Positions 5,674-13,147 of a stretch of DNA of 42,444 nt are shown one piece after another. Each line of letters starts with the position of its first letter. Positions within the stretch are counted from its first letter, which is position 1. The DNA lies in IMG/VR virus record IMGVR_UViG_3300043470_000543, positions 1-42,444 of that record; one strand, 5' to 3'. Both the position numbers and the translations under genes were made by a program. The notes under the pieces are model-generated. The model searched no databases, was not told the DNA's origin, and worked only from the letters and a program-made list of their open reading frames with translations. Source of the stretch: a virus.

Positions 5674-5894
5674 TCTTGTACTGTGGTATTTTCGTTTAAC
5701 TTTTGTGTTCTAAACAGCGACCAACCGCCTACACCTAAAAAGCCTAAAAATACAAATTCCTGAACTACAAAAGTCGGAATAAACAAAGGTAAAAAACCGT
5801 AAATAGTAGCCACCCAAAAAGAACTAAAAGTCATAATTCTTTTTTGCGACCATTTTCCGTTAACCTTTAATGTATCTTTAAGTAGCACAATCAT
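5670..5894 (-). CDS. Putative holin (two membrane segments), 74 aa
   Basis: I use the ATG at 5894 (MIVLLKDTLKVNGKWSQKR), one base after the stop of the upstream gene; a longer frame would need a TTG. There are two hydrophobic segments (FWVATIYGFLPLFIPTFVV and FVFLGFLGVGGWSLF) between charged ends, the size and topology of class II holins. A GGAGG sequence precedes the start, but it encodes Gly-Gly of the upstream protein and may be accidental. Assignment rests on topology and position before the endolysin. Confidence 0.6.
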   Translation of the reverse strand: MIVLLKDTLKVNGKWSQKRIMTFSSFWVATIYGFLPLFIPTFVVQEFVFLGFLGVGGWSLFRTQKLNENTTVQE

Positions 5895-5895
5895 A

Positions 5896-6345
5896 TTAAT
5901 ACCCTCCAAATAATATACATTGCAACCCGCTTTCGTTGGTGTAAATGCCTATGTGTGTAACGTCTGTTTTCTCGATTGCTAATTTGTGCTTATCGCTGTT
6001 TAAATAAGTCAATAAATAGTTTTCTGCCGTGTGTTTGTGCGTGCAAATAACTTCCGCAAAAGCCTTAGCGTTGGCTTTAAATTGCCTATCCACAAAACCG
6101 TAATGACTTATTTCGTTATCCGCCATCCAATTAACGTGACTTTCGGCTATTTCTGTTAGGTTTAAAGCACCTTTTAACTCGTTTAGTCCGATTATAAGCC
6201 TATGTTTGTTTATCTCGTTAAAAACGTCTAAATCTAAGCCGTCAAAATCAATAGGGTAAGGCGTGGCGAAAGTGTCTTTTTTAATTGGATTGTAAGAGAT
6301 AGCCAACCAAACAAAAAACGCTATGAATATAATTATAAGAACCAT
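5896..6345 (-). CDS. Membrane-anchored CAP/SCP-domain protein
   Basis: 149 residues from the ATG at 6345; the frame extends eight codons to a TTG that I do not favour. An N-terminal membrane helix (VLIIIFIAFFVWLAISY) precedes a CAP-like domain: FNEINKHRLIIGLNEL, IAESHVNWMADNEISHYGF, AFAEVICTHKHTAENYLLTY and HIGIYTNESG. CAP-superfamily proteins are usually exported and their bacterial roles are mostly unknown. Here it sits between two membrane proteins in the lysis cluster, facing the periplasm if the helix is a signal anchor. The start overlaps the upstream gene by 13 bp. Confidence 0.7.
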   Translation of the reverse strand: MVLIIIFIAFFVWLAISYNPIKKDTFATPYPIDFDGLDLDVFNEINKHRLIIGLNELKGALNLTEIAESHVNWMADNEISHYGFVDRQFKANAKAFAEVICTHKHTAENYLLTYLNSDKHKLAIEKTDVTHIGIYTNESGLQCILFGGY

Positions 6346-6578
6346 AAAATCAATATCGTAATTAAACAACCCGCAATAGTTCGTATGGCGTCGAATTTAT
6401 CCTCTTTCGAGCCGTTATACATAGCCCAAAACCATTCCCAACCAAAGCCGATTGCGGTTGAAAATATACCGCCTAAAGCTAAACGAGCAAACAAAGGCAC
6501 ACCGTTAAAAGTTAGATTAAGCAAATATCCCAAAGTAATGCCCGCAAAGACGTGCAAAAAATCTCTAAAGTTTTTCAT
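6333..6578 (-). CDS. Small membrane protein, 81 aa (lysis cluster)
   Basis: Three hydrophobic stretches: FLHVFAGITLGYLLNL, LALGGIFSTAIGFGWEWFWA and AIRTIAGCLITILILWFL, with a short charged loop (YNGSKEDKFD) between the last two. It may be a holin or a membrane anchor; the next gene (5670-5894) is the other holin candidate. Overlaps the tail-fibre stop by one base (TAATG). Confidence 0.6.
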   Translation of the reverse strand: MKNFRDFLHVFAGITLGYLLNLTFNGVPLFARLALGGIFSTAIGFGWEWFWAMYNGSKEDKFDAIRTIAGCLITILILWFL

Positions 6579-8038
6579 TATATCGTTGTTTTAGCTTTTA
6601 AATGAGTAATATAGCAAAGCGTTTGTTTAAAGCTGTCAGAAGGGTTATTCGGTTGAATAGCTATGATAATATAATTATCTACCGTAGGGTTAAAAGCGGT
6701 GTTGCTAATAGATGCAGTCGAACCTACCTCGTCAGTTGTTGCCGTTGAACCAACGGGGAACGATTCTAAAGTATTGCCCGTTTTTAAAGTATAAGTTCTG
6801 TCAAGCGAAAAGTATATGTTATTCGATGCTGGTACTACTAAGGCTAACGAACTTGCGCCCGTTAAAGAAGCGGAAGTGTTTGTGTAAATTCTAAAGTTAG
6901 CCGTTGCGTTTGTTCCCGTCTTTGAACATACCGTCTTTATATCTAAAGTATCGCCAACCGCTAAAGTGTTTGCGGGAACTAAGTAGGATTTTATAATTGT
7001 ATTCGCTACCGTTCCCGTAATAGCTGAACTGTCGACGTTATCGTTTAATAGCGTTCTAACTCTTAAATCCAACTGCGTTTGCGCATTGCTTGTTAAGCTA
7101 TTGATATATTGAAACTCGGTATTACTTACGCTACCATCGGCAAGTTTAACCGCATCGATTCCGCTCGCTACTTTTGCGTTACTTACTACTCCGTTATCAA
7201 TAGTCCAAACAGTACCGCTTGAACTAACTGTAATATCGCCTTTGTCTCCGTCTGAAACTCCGCCCGTAATATCCGCTAAAGTTGCTATTTGTGAAGATAC
7301 GCCCGTTGGTAGCGGGTAATCGATACCGTTTACTATTAATTTGTCTTTAGCATAATAAACCTCATCTGTTCCATCCGTAAAATAAACATAATTTTTATCT
7401 AATAAAGCCTGATTTGTTCCGCTTAAAACCTCAACCCCCGTTTTTGATAATCTTGTATTATCCGTTAAATCAGCATAAAGTAAACTGTCAAAAGCTAATA
7501 GGGCTTGCTCATCAGAATATAAAATTTCTAAACTTGACGGATTTAAATAAAGCGTATAAGTTCCATCCGTAATAGTATTTCCCTCATCCGTTACAGCTTG
7601 TAAGTCAGGAGTGCCACCACCTCCCGAAGCGTAGATATTGGCTAATGCGTCGTTTAATTCAGCGGTTGTAGAAGTCGTTGGGTCGGTTACGTCTATATTA
7701 TCGCCATCAACAACAACCGCACCGGTTAAGCCGTTCACACTTGCAACGCCCGTAACTTCTCCATCACGTAAAAAAGCTGGATAGCCTAAAGTTTCTAAGG
7801 TAGTAGATAAATCAACAATAGACGTAAAACTCTCATAAGTTGTGTCTGTCGTTTCATCATAAACGGTAATATCTGCAAAGTTGTATTTATTTCTTTTGCT
7901 TTGCCCTAATTCAACGATTTGAAAAAAATCACCGTCAATAGAAAATGTAAACTTACCTATTATAAATTGTAATTCATCACTCGGTTCGTGTAGCCAAGTC
8001 TTTGTTGATTTTTTTGTTATTAATAACGTTTTTGCCAT
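6578..8038 (-). CDS. Tail fibre / receptor-binding protein
   Basis: 486 residues. The N-terminal 90 residues form a distinct domain (MAKTLLITKKSTKTW start), followed by the fibre-type motif VASVNGLTGAVVVDGDNI, a glycine hinge (YASGGGG) and a long Thr/Ser/Asn-rich beta-type region typical of trimeric fibres. It is the last structural gene before the lysis cluster, where receptor-binding proteins of siphoviruses often lie. No endosialidase or chaperone domain is seen. Receptor unknown. Confidence 0.7.
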   Translation of the reverse strand: MAKTLLITKKSTKTWLHEPSDELQFIIGKFTFSIDGDFFQIVELGQSKRNKYNFADITVYDETTDTTYESFTSIVDLSTTLETLGYPAFLRDGEVTGVASVNGLTGAVVVDGDNIDVTDPTTSTTAELNDALANIYASGGGGTPDLQAVTDEGNTITDGTYTLYLNPSSLEILYSDEQALLAFDSLLYADLTDNTRLSKTGVEVLSGTNQALLDKNYVYFTDGTDEVYYAKDKLIVNGIDYPLPTGVSSQIATLADITGGVSDGDKGDITVSSSGTVWTIDNGVVSNAKVASGIDAVKLADGSVSNTEFQYINSLTSNAQTQLDLRVRTLLNDNVDSSAITGTVANTIIKSYLVPANTLAVGDTLDIKTVCSKTGTNATANFRIYTNTSASLTGASSLALVVPASNNIYFSLDRTYTLKTGNTLESFPVGSTATTDEVGSTASISNTAFNPTVDNYIIIAIQPNNPSDSFKQTLCYITHLKAKTTI

Positions 8039-8874
8039 TATCTCATTAATTTAAAATTATAAATTCCATCAGGCTCAGGCGTATGGCTTCCCCCGCTATG
8101 GTTGTGGATAACAAACTTAACTTCGTTCATTGCTGTAACTAAAGGTACTCCAACTTCAAGACCTAAATCAATTAATTCACTTGGATATTTCATTAGTACA
8201 TAGCTTCGGGTTGCGTCGTTTGGATTTGCACCCGTTAAACTTGCCGTAATAGTTACAGTTGAATTACTTCCTATTGTGCCTACCGTAATAGTGTTTTCTT
8301 CTTCATAAACCGTTAACGGTGCTTCGGTGTATATTGTTGGGTAGTCTATTCCTTTATCGTCTAATTCTAACTTAAAACGGTCGAATAGTAAATAACAAGC
8401 AGTTGTATCGCTTTGAGCGTAAAAGTTAAAGGTAACTACATCGCCATATTCTAACGGGAACGATTGAAAGTAAACATTCCATTGATTTTCAGTATAACCG
8501 CTACTAAAGTAAAGGTTTTGCGTTATTGTGTGTGTTACTACATCATTCACCAACACTTCAACTGAAAAGTTAATATCGCTAAACTCATCAGACTTATAAA
8601 AAGCATAAGACAAAATATAATTTCCGTCTTTACCTATAACCGTGTTCAGGCTATCGTCACCCGTGTTAAACTTTACTTCGCCATTTGCTAAAAAGTTAAT
8701 CTTACAAGCCCCTATTCCATAATAAGCGTTGTTTGCTCCAACTGTATTTAATACGGTTGCGTTTGCGCTACCTATTGGAATATTCCAAGACCTAACCTCG
8801 TTAAAGTTTGCGCTTTCAGGTAATACGTTATTACTCGCAATCGCTCTTTCTTGCGTACAAATTTGTCCTTCCAT
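8038..8874 (-). CDS. Tail-tip structural protein, 278 aa
   Basis: Predicted beta-rich, with a carbohydrate-binding-like middle part (residues about 55-175) and a C-terminal domain containing a His cluster (VIHNHSGGSH) followed by a short tail (DGIYNFKLMR). His-rich tips are known to bind metal in some phage spikes, which is only an analogy here. It overlaps both neighbours by one base. Specific role not assigned. Confidence 0.6.
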   Translation of the reverse strand: MEGQICTQERAIASNNVLPESANFNEVRSWNIPIGSANATVLNTVGANNAYYGIGACKINFLANGEVKFNTGDDSLNTVIGKDGNYILSYAFYKSDEFSDINFSVEVLVNDVVTHTITQNLYFSSGYTENQWNVYFQSFPLEYGDVVTFNFYAQSDTTACYLLFDRFKLELDDKGIDYPTIYTEAPLTVYEEENTITVGTIGSNSTVTITASLTGANPNDATRSYVLMKYPSELIDLGLEVGVPLVTAMNEVKFVIHNHSGGSHTPEPDGIYNFKLMR

Positions 8875-9323
8875 TAGTCTTTTACTGTGTAATTTCCGTT
8901 AAAGAAAAACTTAACATCTTTCGGTGCTGTGCCTACTATTTCAATAGAATTACCTACTAAAGATAAAAAGATTATCAACCCACTTTCGCTTATTGCTGGT
9001 ATTCTATGATTAACTACTAAAGCATCTGTTCTGTATTCTGTATTTGTAATATCAGCTAACTTTTGGTTAGATATTGCACTTTCTGTGTCGTTAGTGAAAC
9101 TTCCGCAAATATTAACTAAACGCCCTATTTTAGTTGTTTTAATATCATAAATAAAATCATCGTCCGCCTTAGTAAATATCGTAGTTGTTGAGTTTGTGTC
9201 ATATACTACCGTAGGGTAAACGTTATCCAATAAAGTACTAAATGCACTTCTTACTTTAGCAACGCTTACTAAAGACGTTATGAATCCGTTAATTGTTGAT
9301 GTTATACTTGATTTTGTTGCCAT
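8874..9323 (-). CDS. Tail-tip structural protein, 149 aa
   Basis: A short N-terminal helix (SSITSTINGFITSLVSVAKV) is followed by a beta-rich domain. The layout resembles the 151-residue protein at 17717-18172, which also has an N-terminal helix and a beta-rich body, so the two may be related. Translationally coupled to both neighbours by single-base overlaps. Function inferred from position between baseplate genes. Confidence 0.55.
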   Translation of the reverse strand: MATKSSITSTINGFITSLVSVAKVRSAFSTLLDNVYPTVVYDTNSTTTIFTKADDDFIYDIKTTKIGRLVNICGSFTNDTESAISNQKLADITNTEYRTDALVVNHRIPAISESGLIIFLSLVGNSIEIVGTAPKDVKFFFNGNYTVKD

Positions 9324-10483
9324 TATATTAAAAATTCGTTTGTAAATTCTGTACTGTCAAATTCCGCTCCTACTATTGAGAAATTCCAATCCGTGCTATT
9401 TGCTACGCCTTCCCAAACTTCACCTAATATACTTTGTATTTTATCAGCATCAACTAAAATATAATAGTCTGCCACGTCAAAAGTATATGTGAAAGGAATG
9501 TTTAAAACGTTATCCAAAACAGTAGGCGTAACGCTTTCAACTAAAGTACCGTTTCGATATAGATAAGCCAATACTGAACTATCTACTATCTCTATATCGT
9601 TGCTGAAAGTAGCTGTAAAAGGTGTTGCAATATCTACTGTGTAACTTTCGTTATCTGTCGGGAATAAACTTTCTAAATTAAGCGGTGTAAATATTTGGAA
9701 TTGTGGTGTAAATTGTTCATTGTAGTTAATAGCGATTTTAAAATCTAAACTAAACCAATTTGTATCACCTACTCTGTCGCCTGATTGATTAACTACTTTA
9801 TCAGTCATTCTAACACCGTTGACATATATAACAGAGTTAGTAAGTAATTTGTTTAGTCTTTGATAAGTAAAAGCGTCTATTTTATCAAATACAAATTTGT
9901 GGTAATCCGTTTGGATAAGCCTTGAAACTACTTTATTACCGTCTATTTGCGTGTATTCCTCTGAACTGCTTTCGGCATCAGGTAAATCAAAATAACAAGC
10001 CAATCTAATAGATTGGTAGCAATTTGCAATATTATAAGCAGTTCCATAGAAATCTTTGTAGCTACGATAATCAAAGCGGGTTGTGTTTTCTTTTCGGTAT
10101 GCTGTTATACAAATAGGATTTGAATACCAAATAGCGTTTGAAACCGTATGAATAAATTTAAGTAATACGGGTTTCTTATAGAAGTCAACTCCTAAATTAG
10201 CTAACTCAAATTTAATTTGTGGCAAGCCGTTATTATCGGTAAATTGCTCAATAGCTACGTTTGAAGTAATATCAGCTAATTGAGTTTCATTGCAGTCTAT
10301 TACCAAAACTTGGTAATTACCGTCAAAAGCTATGCCGTTAGGTGTGTTTGTAATTTGTAGATAGACTTCATTCGGCAATAGCTGTATAATATCAGAAATA
10401 TGAATAGTTGAAACGGGGCTATCCCCTAAAGTGAGTGCCTTCTGTAAGGTCGTACTAAGCCGAATGAATGAATAATCTACCAT
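9323..10483 (-). CDS. Baseplate / tail-tip protein with C-terminal Ig-like domain
   Basis: 386 residues, mainly beta. Residues about 285-375 (DNESYTVDIATPFTATFSND onward) look like a bacterial Ig-like repeat with a Thr/Val-rich pattern. First gene of a tail-tip and lysis transcription unit: it has its own promoter-like box (10517-10524) and a 5' leader with a GUGA-loop hairpin that is mirrored in front of the portal gene. Confidence 0.6.
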   Translation of the reverse strand: MVDYSFIRLSTTLQKALTLGDSPVSTIHISDIIQLLPNEVYLQITNTPNGIAFDGNYQVLVIDCNETQLADITSNVAIEQFTDNNGLPQIKFELANLGVDFYKKPVLLKFIHTVSNAIWYSNPICITAYRKENTTRFDYRSYKDFYGTAYNIANCYQSIRLACYFDLPDAESSSEEYTQIDGNKVVSRLIQTDYHKFVFDKIDAFTYQRLNKLLTNSVIYVNGVRMTDKVVNQSGDRVGDTNWFSLDFKIAINYNEQFTPQFQIFTPLNLESLFPTDNESYTVDIATPFTATFSNDIEIVDSSVLAYLYRNGTLVESVTPTVLDNVLNIPFTYTFDVADYYILVDADKIQSILGEVWEGVANSTDWNFSIVGAEFDSTEFTNEFLI

Positions 10484-10494
10484 ATTTTAAAACT

Positions 10495-10524
10495 ACGTTT
10501 CACAACGTTATTTCTACAAAAATA
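10495..10524 (-). promoter_or_regulatory. Promoter box and leader hairpin before the tail-tip operon
   Basis: Minus strand TATTTTTG (10517-10524) matches TAnnTTTG, though no clear TTTG is found upstream. The leader then forms ACGTT-GTGA-AACGT (10508-10495), a five-pair stem with a GNRA loop. The leader at 23906-23919 has the same hairpin with the fourth pair changed from T-A to C-G. Confidence 0.5.
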
Positions 10525-10549
10525 ACAATTTATTTTAAACTTACTTTGT

Positions 10550-13147
10550 TTATTCAATTAAATTTTGTATTGCATCTGAAAAATCTATTACATCTGTGTA
10601 ACTCGTTCCGTTTACGCTTACTTTCGTGTAGTGAATAGGGTTGTTTAGCCTTATATCGTTCACATCGTAAAACACAACGAAATCACTATTTAATTCAAGG
10701 TTAGACAATCCAATTTTTTGTGTATATCCTACTTCATTAATGTAAATTACCCCGTCACTTTCTGTAATTGTCATAAAATCACTTTCAAATTTTTCTTCAA
10801 GTTTTACGTTTAGTTTTGCAGTAGTCCATTCATAGTCTAGCATTTGCGGATAACCTTTAACTACTTTACCGCTATTAAGCATAACTCTTATAAAACCTTT
10901 ATCAGTTACTACTTTATCTACCAAATCAATAGCATCTGAATAGTCACAATATACCGTTATATCGTGAATAACTGGGTTTAATACTTTTTGAGTACTTATT
11001 GCGGTTGTACTTATATCAGCGTTATCAACTACGTTTGCACTTTCACCTATAAATCTAGTTACTAAGTTCCCGTTAGGCTCAAAAGAAGTATTTGTTATAA
11101 ATTTATCTTGTACGTATTTTGTAGCCGTTGCAAAATACGGATACCATCTTTGCATTATTCGCTTAACAGAATAAAGTAAATTACTGTAGTTTGTTGGATT
11201 TTCTACACCTTCAACTACTGAAAATCCCTCGTTTGTTCTATTTACAAAAGCTACATCAGTTAAGAAGTATGAAACTTCGATAAATGCCTCACCCGTAAAA
11301 GAAGCGGAAACAGTCATCGGGAATAACTCTAAAATGCTATCGGTTATACTCCAAACTTGCCACGTCCCTACATTTTCGCCACTATCAATAAAGAATTGCG
11401 CGCCTACGCCAAACCCTAATAAACCCCAATTAAAGTTGCCTAAAGTGCCGTCAGTATTGTTGTTTAGTATTTGTAAGTGTCCGTTGTCAAGTTCATTCAT
11501 TAGTAGAACCGCACCGAAACCACCTTTTGCACTTGGCGATAAACTTACTACATCCAAAAGGAATAGTTTACTATCGTTCTGCAAAGAAGTAGTTTTATCG
11601 GTGTTAGTCGCTAACCTACGGGCTTCCTCAATTAAAAATGCACTTCGGATATGGTCTAACTCTAACTTTAAGTTTCCGTCTGCTTTTGTGTTTGGGTATT
11701 TCCATTGGGTTGTACCGTGTACATCGTCAATAGTGTTTTGTCCGTTTGTTTCACGGTTTTTTGATGAGTTTTTAAACCCAATATCTGCCGTGTTAAGAAA
11801 GTAACGCTTGTTAAAAGTTGTTGTGCTTTCGTGGTCAGGTAATTCAATAAATGCACCTATCTCGTTGTTAGCGTAATAGTCGTAACTTGGTAATATCTCT
11901 ACTTCACTTGTGTTGATTTGGTAGTCTTGGAATGTTTCGGGCAAAATATCCATCAAGTCTTTAAACTTGTTGTTAAATTCTTTATCTGTAATTTGCCCTA
12001 TAAGATAACCATTAAAAGCAAATGTATCATAATAAATACCGCCTACATCGTAAAGAGGCGCAATAGTATTTAAACCGCTTGCGCTTTTAATATTATGTTT
12101 GATAACATCAATTAAGCGCACTCCCTTAATAACACTATCAATACCAATAGAAGTAGCCGTTATTTCTATATCCATTGAATTAAAAGAAATATTCAGTTGA
12201 TTTGGGTCTAAAGCCTGAAAATATATATACAAATAAGTGCCTATTTGCAAAGTTGGCAAATCAAATTCATAAGTGCTTTCAAATTGATTTGGATAAGTAA
12301 TTGTTGTAAAGCTTATAGCGTTTATTAAAGTACTTCCATCTCCATATCCTACAATTAATCTTAAACGAGCTAAAGAACTTGGAAATTGAACTCCGGTTAT
12401 TTGCACATTTAAATTGCTTATTTTTAACTTACCGTTTGTCAATGTGGTATTTGCAAACAAATATCTAAATTTATTTGGAGCTTGCACTCCTTGAATGTAA
12501 GATAATGTATTTTGGATATCAGACTTTATAACATTATTTGCATAGTTAAAAGCTTGAAAACTACCTACTGTTAATTCTGTAGAATCATCAAACCCATAAA
12601 TCCATTTACTTTGTTGACTTATCGGCTTTGCTTTTAAAAGTATATTAGTAGTAGTACAAGGTGTTATTGCGTTACCGTCTAAATCTTTGTCGTTAAAAGC
12701 ATCAACAAAAGTATCAGCGTTTCTTTTTAGCTTTTCCCTTGCGCTGTCTTGAATTATTTTAAACTTAATACTATCGTTGCCTATAACAGCCGTAAAGTAG
12801 TCAAATATACCTTGAGTGAACGTTACACCGTCTTTTTCTAAAATGTACTCGACTGAACTTTCCCAACCGTATAACTCAAACAACTGCATAAGATAATCCC
12901 AACCTTGCGAAGCGTGGTTTATTTGCGTTCCATCGGGTAAAGTTTGATAGGTATTTAATCGATCGAATTGTTCACGGGTAAATTCTAACTCTATTTCCTC
13001 GTTAGCCTTAAAAACGTCACGGCCGAACCTTTTACTATCTTGTTCAACTTTAAAGCTACTACCATCAAACCCGAACGGCTCGGAAATCTGAATAGTTCCG
13101 ATTTGCGGTAAGTCTAAAAAGTTTAAATAATGCTTAAAATTATACAT
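10550..13147 (-). CDS. Large tail-tip / baseplate hub protein, 865 aa
   Basis: Directly downstream of the tape measure gene, where siphoviruses encode distal tail and tail-associated hub proteins. The N-terminal 60 residues (FKHYLNFLDLPQIGTIQISE) could contact the tail tube. The rest is mixed alpha/beta without a peptidase or lysozyme signature that I can identify. It overlaps the tape measure gene by 8 bp. Role inferred from size and position. Confidence 0.65.
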   Translation of the reverse strand: MYNFKHYLNFLDLPQIGTIQISEPFGFDGSSFKVEQDSKRFGRDVFKANEEIELEFTREQFDRLNTYQTLPDGTQINHASQGWDYLMQLFELYGWESSVEYILEKDGVTFTQGIFDYFTAVIGNDSIKFKIIQDSAREKLKRNADTFVDAFNDKDLDGNAITPCTTTNILLKAKPISQQSKWIYGFDDSTELTVGSFQAFNYANNVIKSDIQNTLSYIQGVQAPNKFRYLFANTTLTNGKLKISNLNVQITGVQFPSSLARLRLIVGYGDGSTLINAISFTTITYPNQFESTYEFDLPTLQIGTYLYIYFQALDPNQLNISFNSMDIEITATSIGIDSVIKGVRLIDVIKHNIKSASGLNTIAPLYDVGGIYYDTFAFNGYLIGQITDKEFNNKFKDLMDILPETFQDYQINTSEVEILPSYDYYANNEIGAFIELPDHESTTTFNKRYFLNTADIGFKNSSKNRETNGQNTIDDVHGTTQWKYPNTKADGNLKLELDHIRSAFLIEEARRLATNTDKTTSLQNDSKLFLLDVVSLSPSAKGGFGAVLLMNELDNGHLQILNNNTDGTLGNFNWGLLGFGVGAQFFIDSGENVGTWQVWSITDSILELFPMTVSASFTGEAFIEVSYFLTDVAFVNRTNEGFSVVEGVENPTNYSNLLYSVKRIMQRWYPYFATATKYVQDKFITNTSFEPNGNLVTRFIGESANVVDNADISTTAISTQKVLNPVIHDITVYCDYSDAIDLVDKVVTDKGFIRVMLNSGKVVKGYPQMLDYEWTTAKLNVKLEEKFESDFMTITESDGVIYINEVGYTQKIGLSNLELNSDFVVFYDVNDIRLNNPIHYTKVSVNGTSYTDVIDFSDAIQNLIE

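Noticed and set aside
11334-11804. 156-codon open frame on the plus strand
   Set aside because: It lies inside the large tail-tip gene on the opposite strand, has a composition like translated antisense, and lacks a promoter. Other plus-strand frames (for example 1990-2274, 39748-40098, 14728-14976) are rejected for the same reason.
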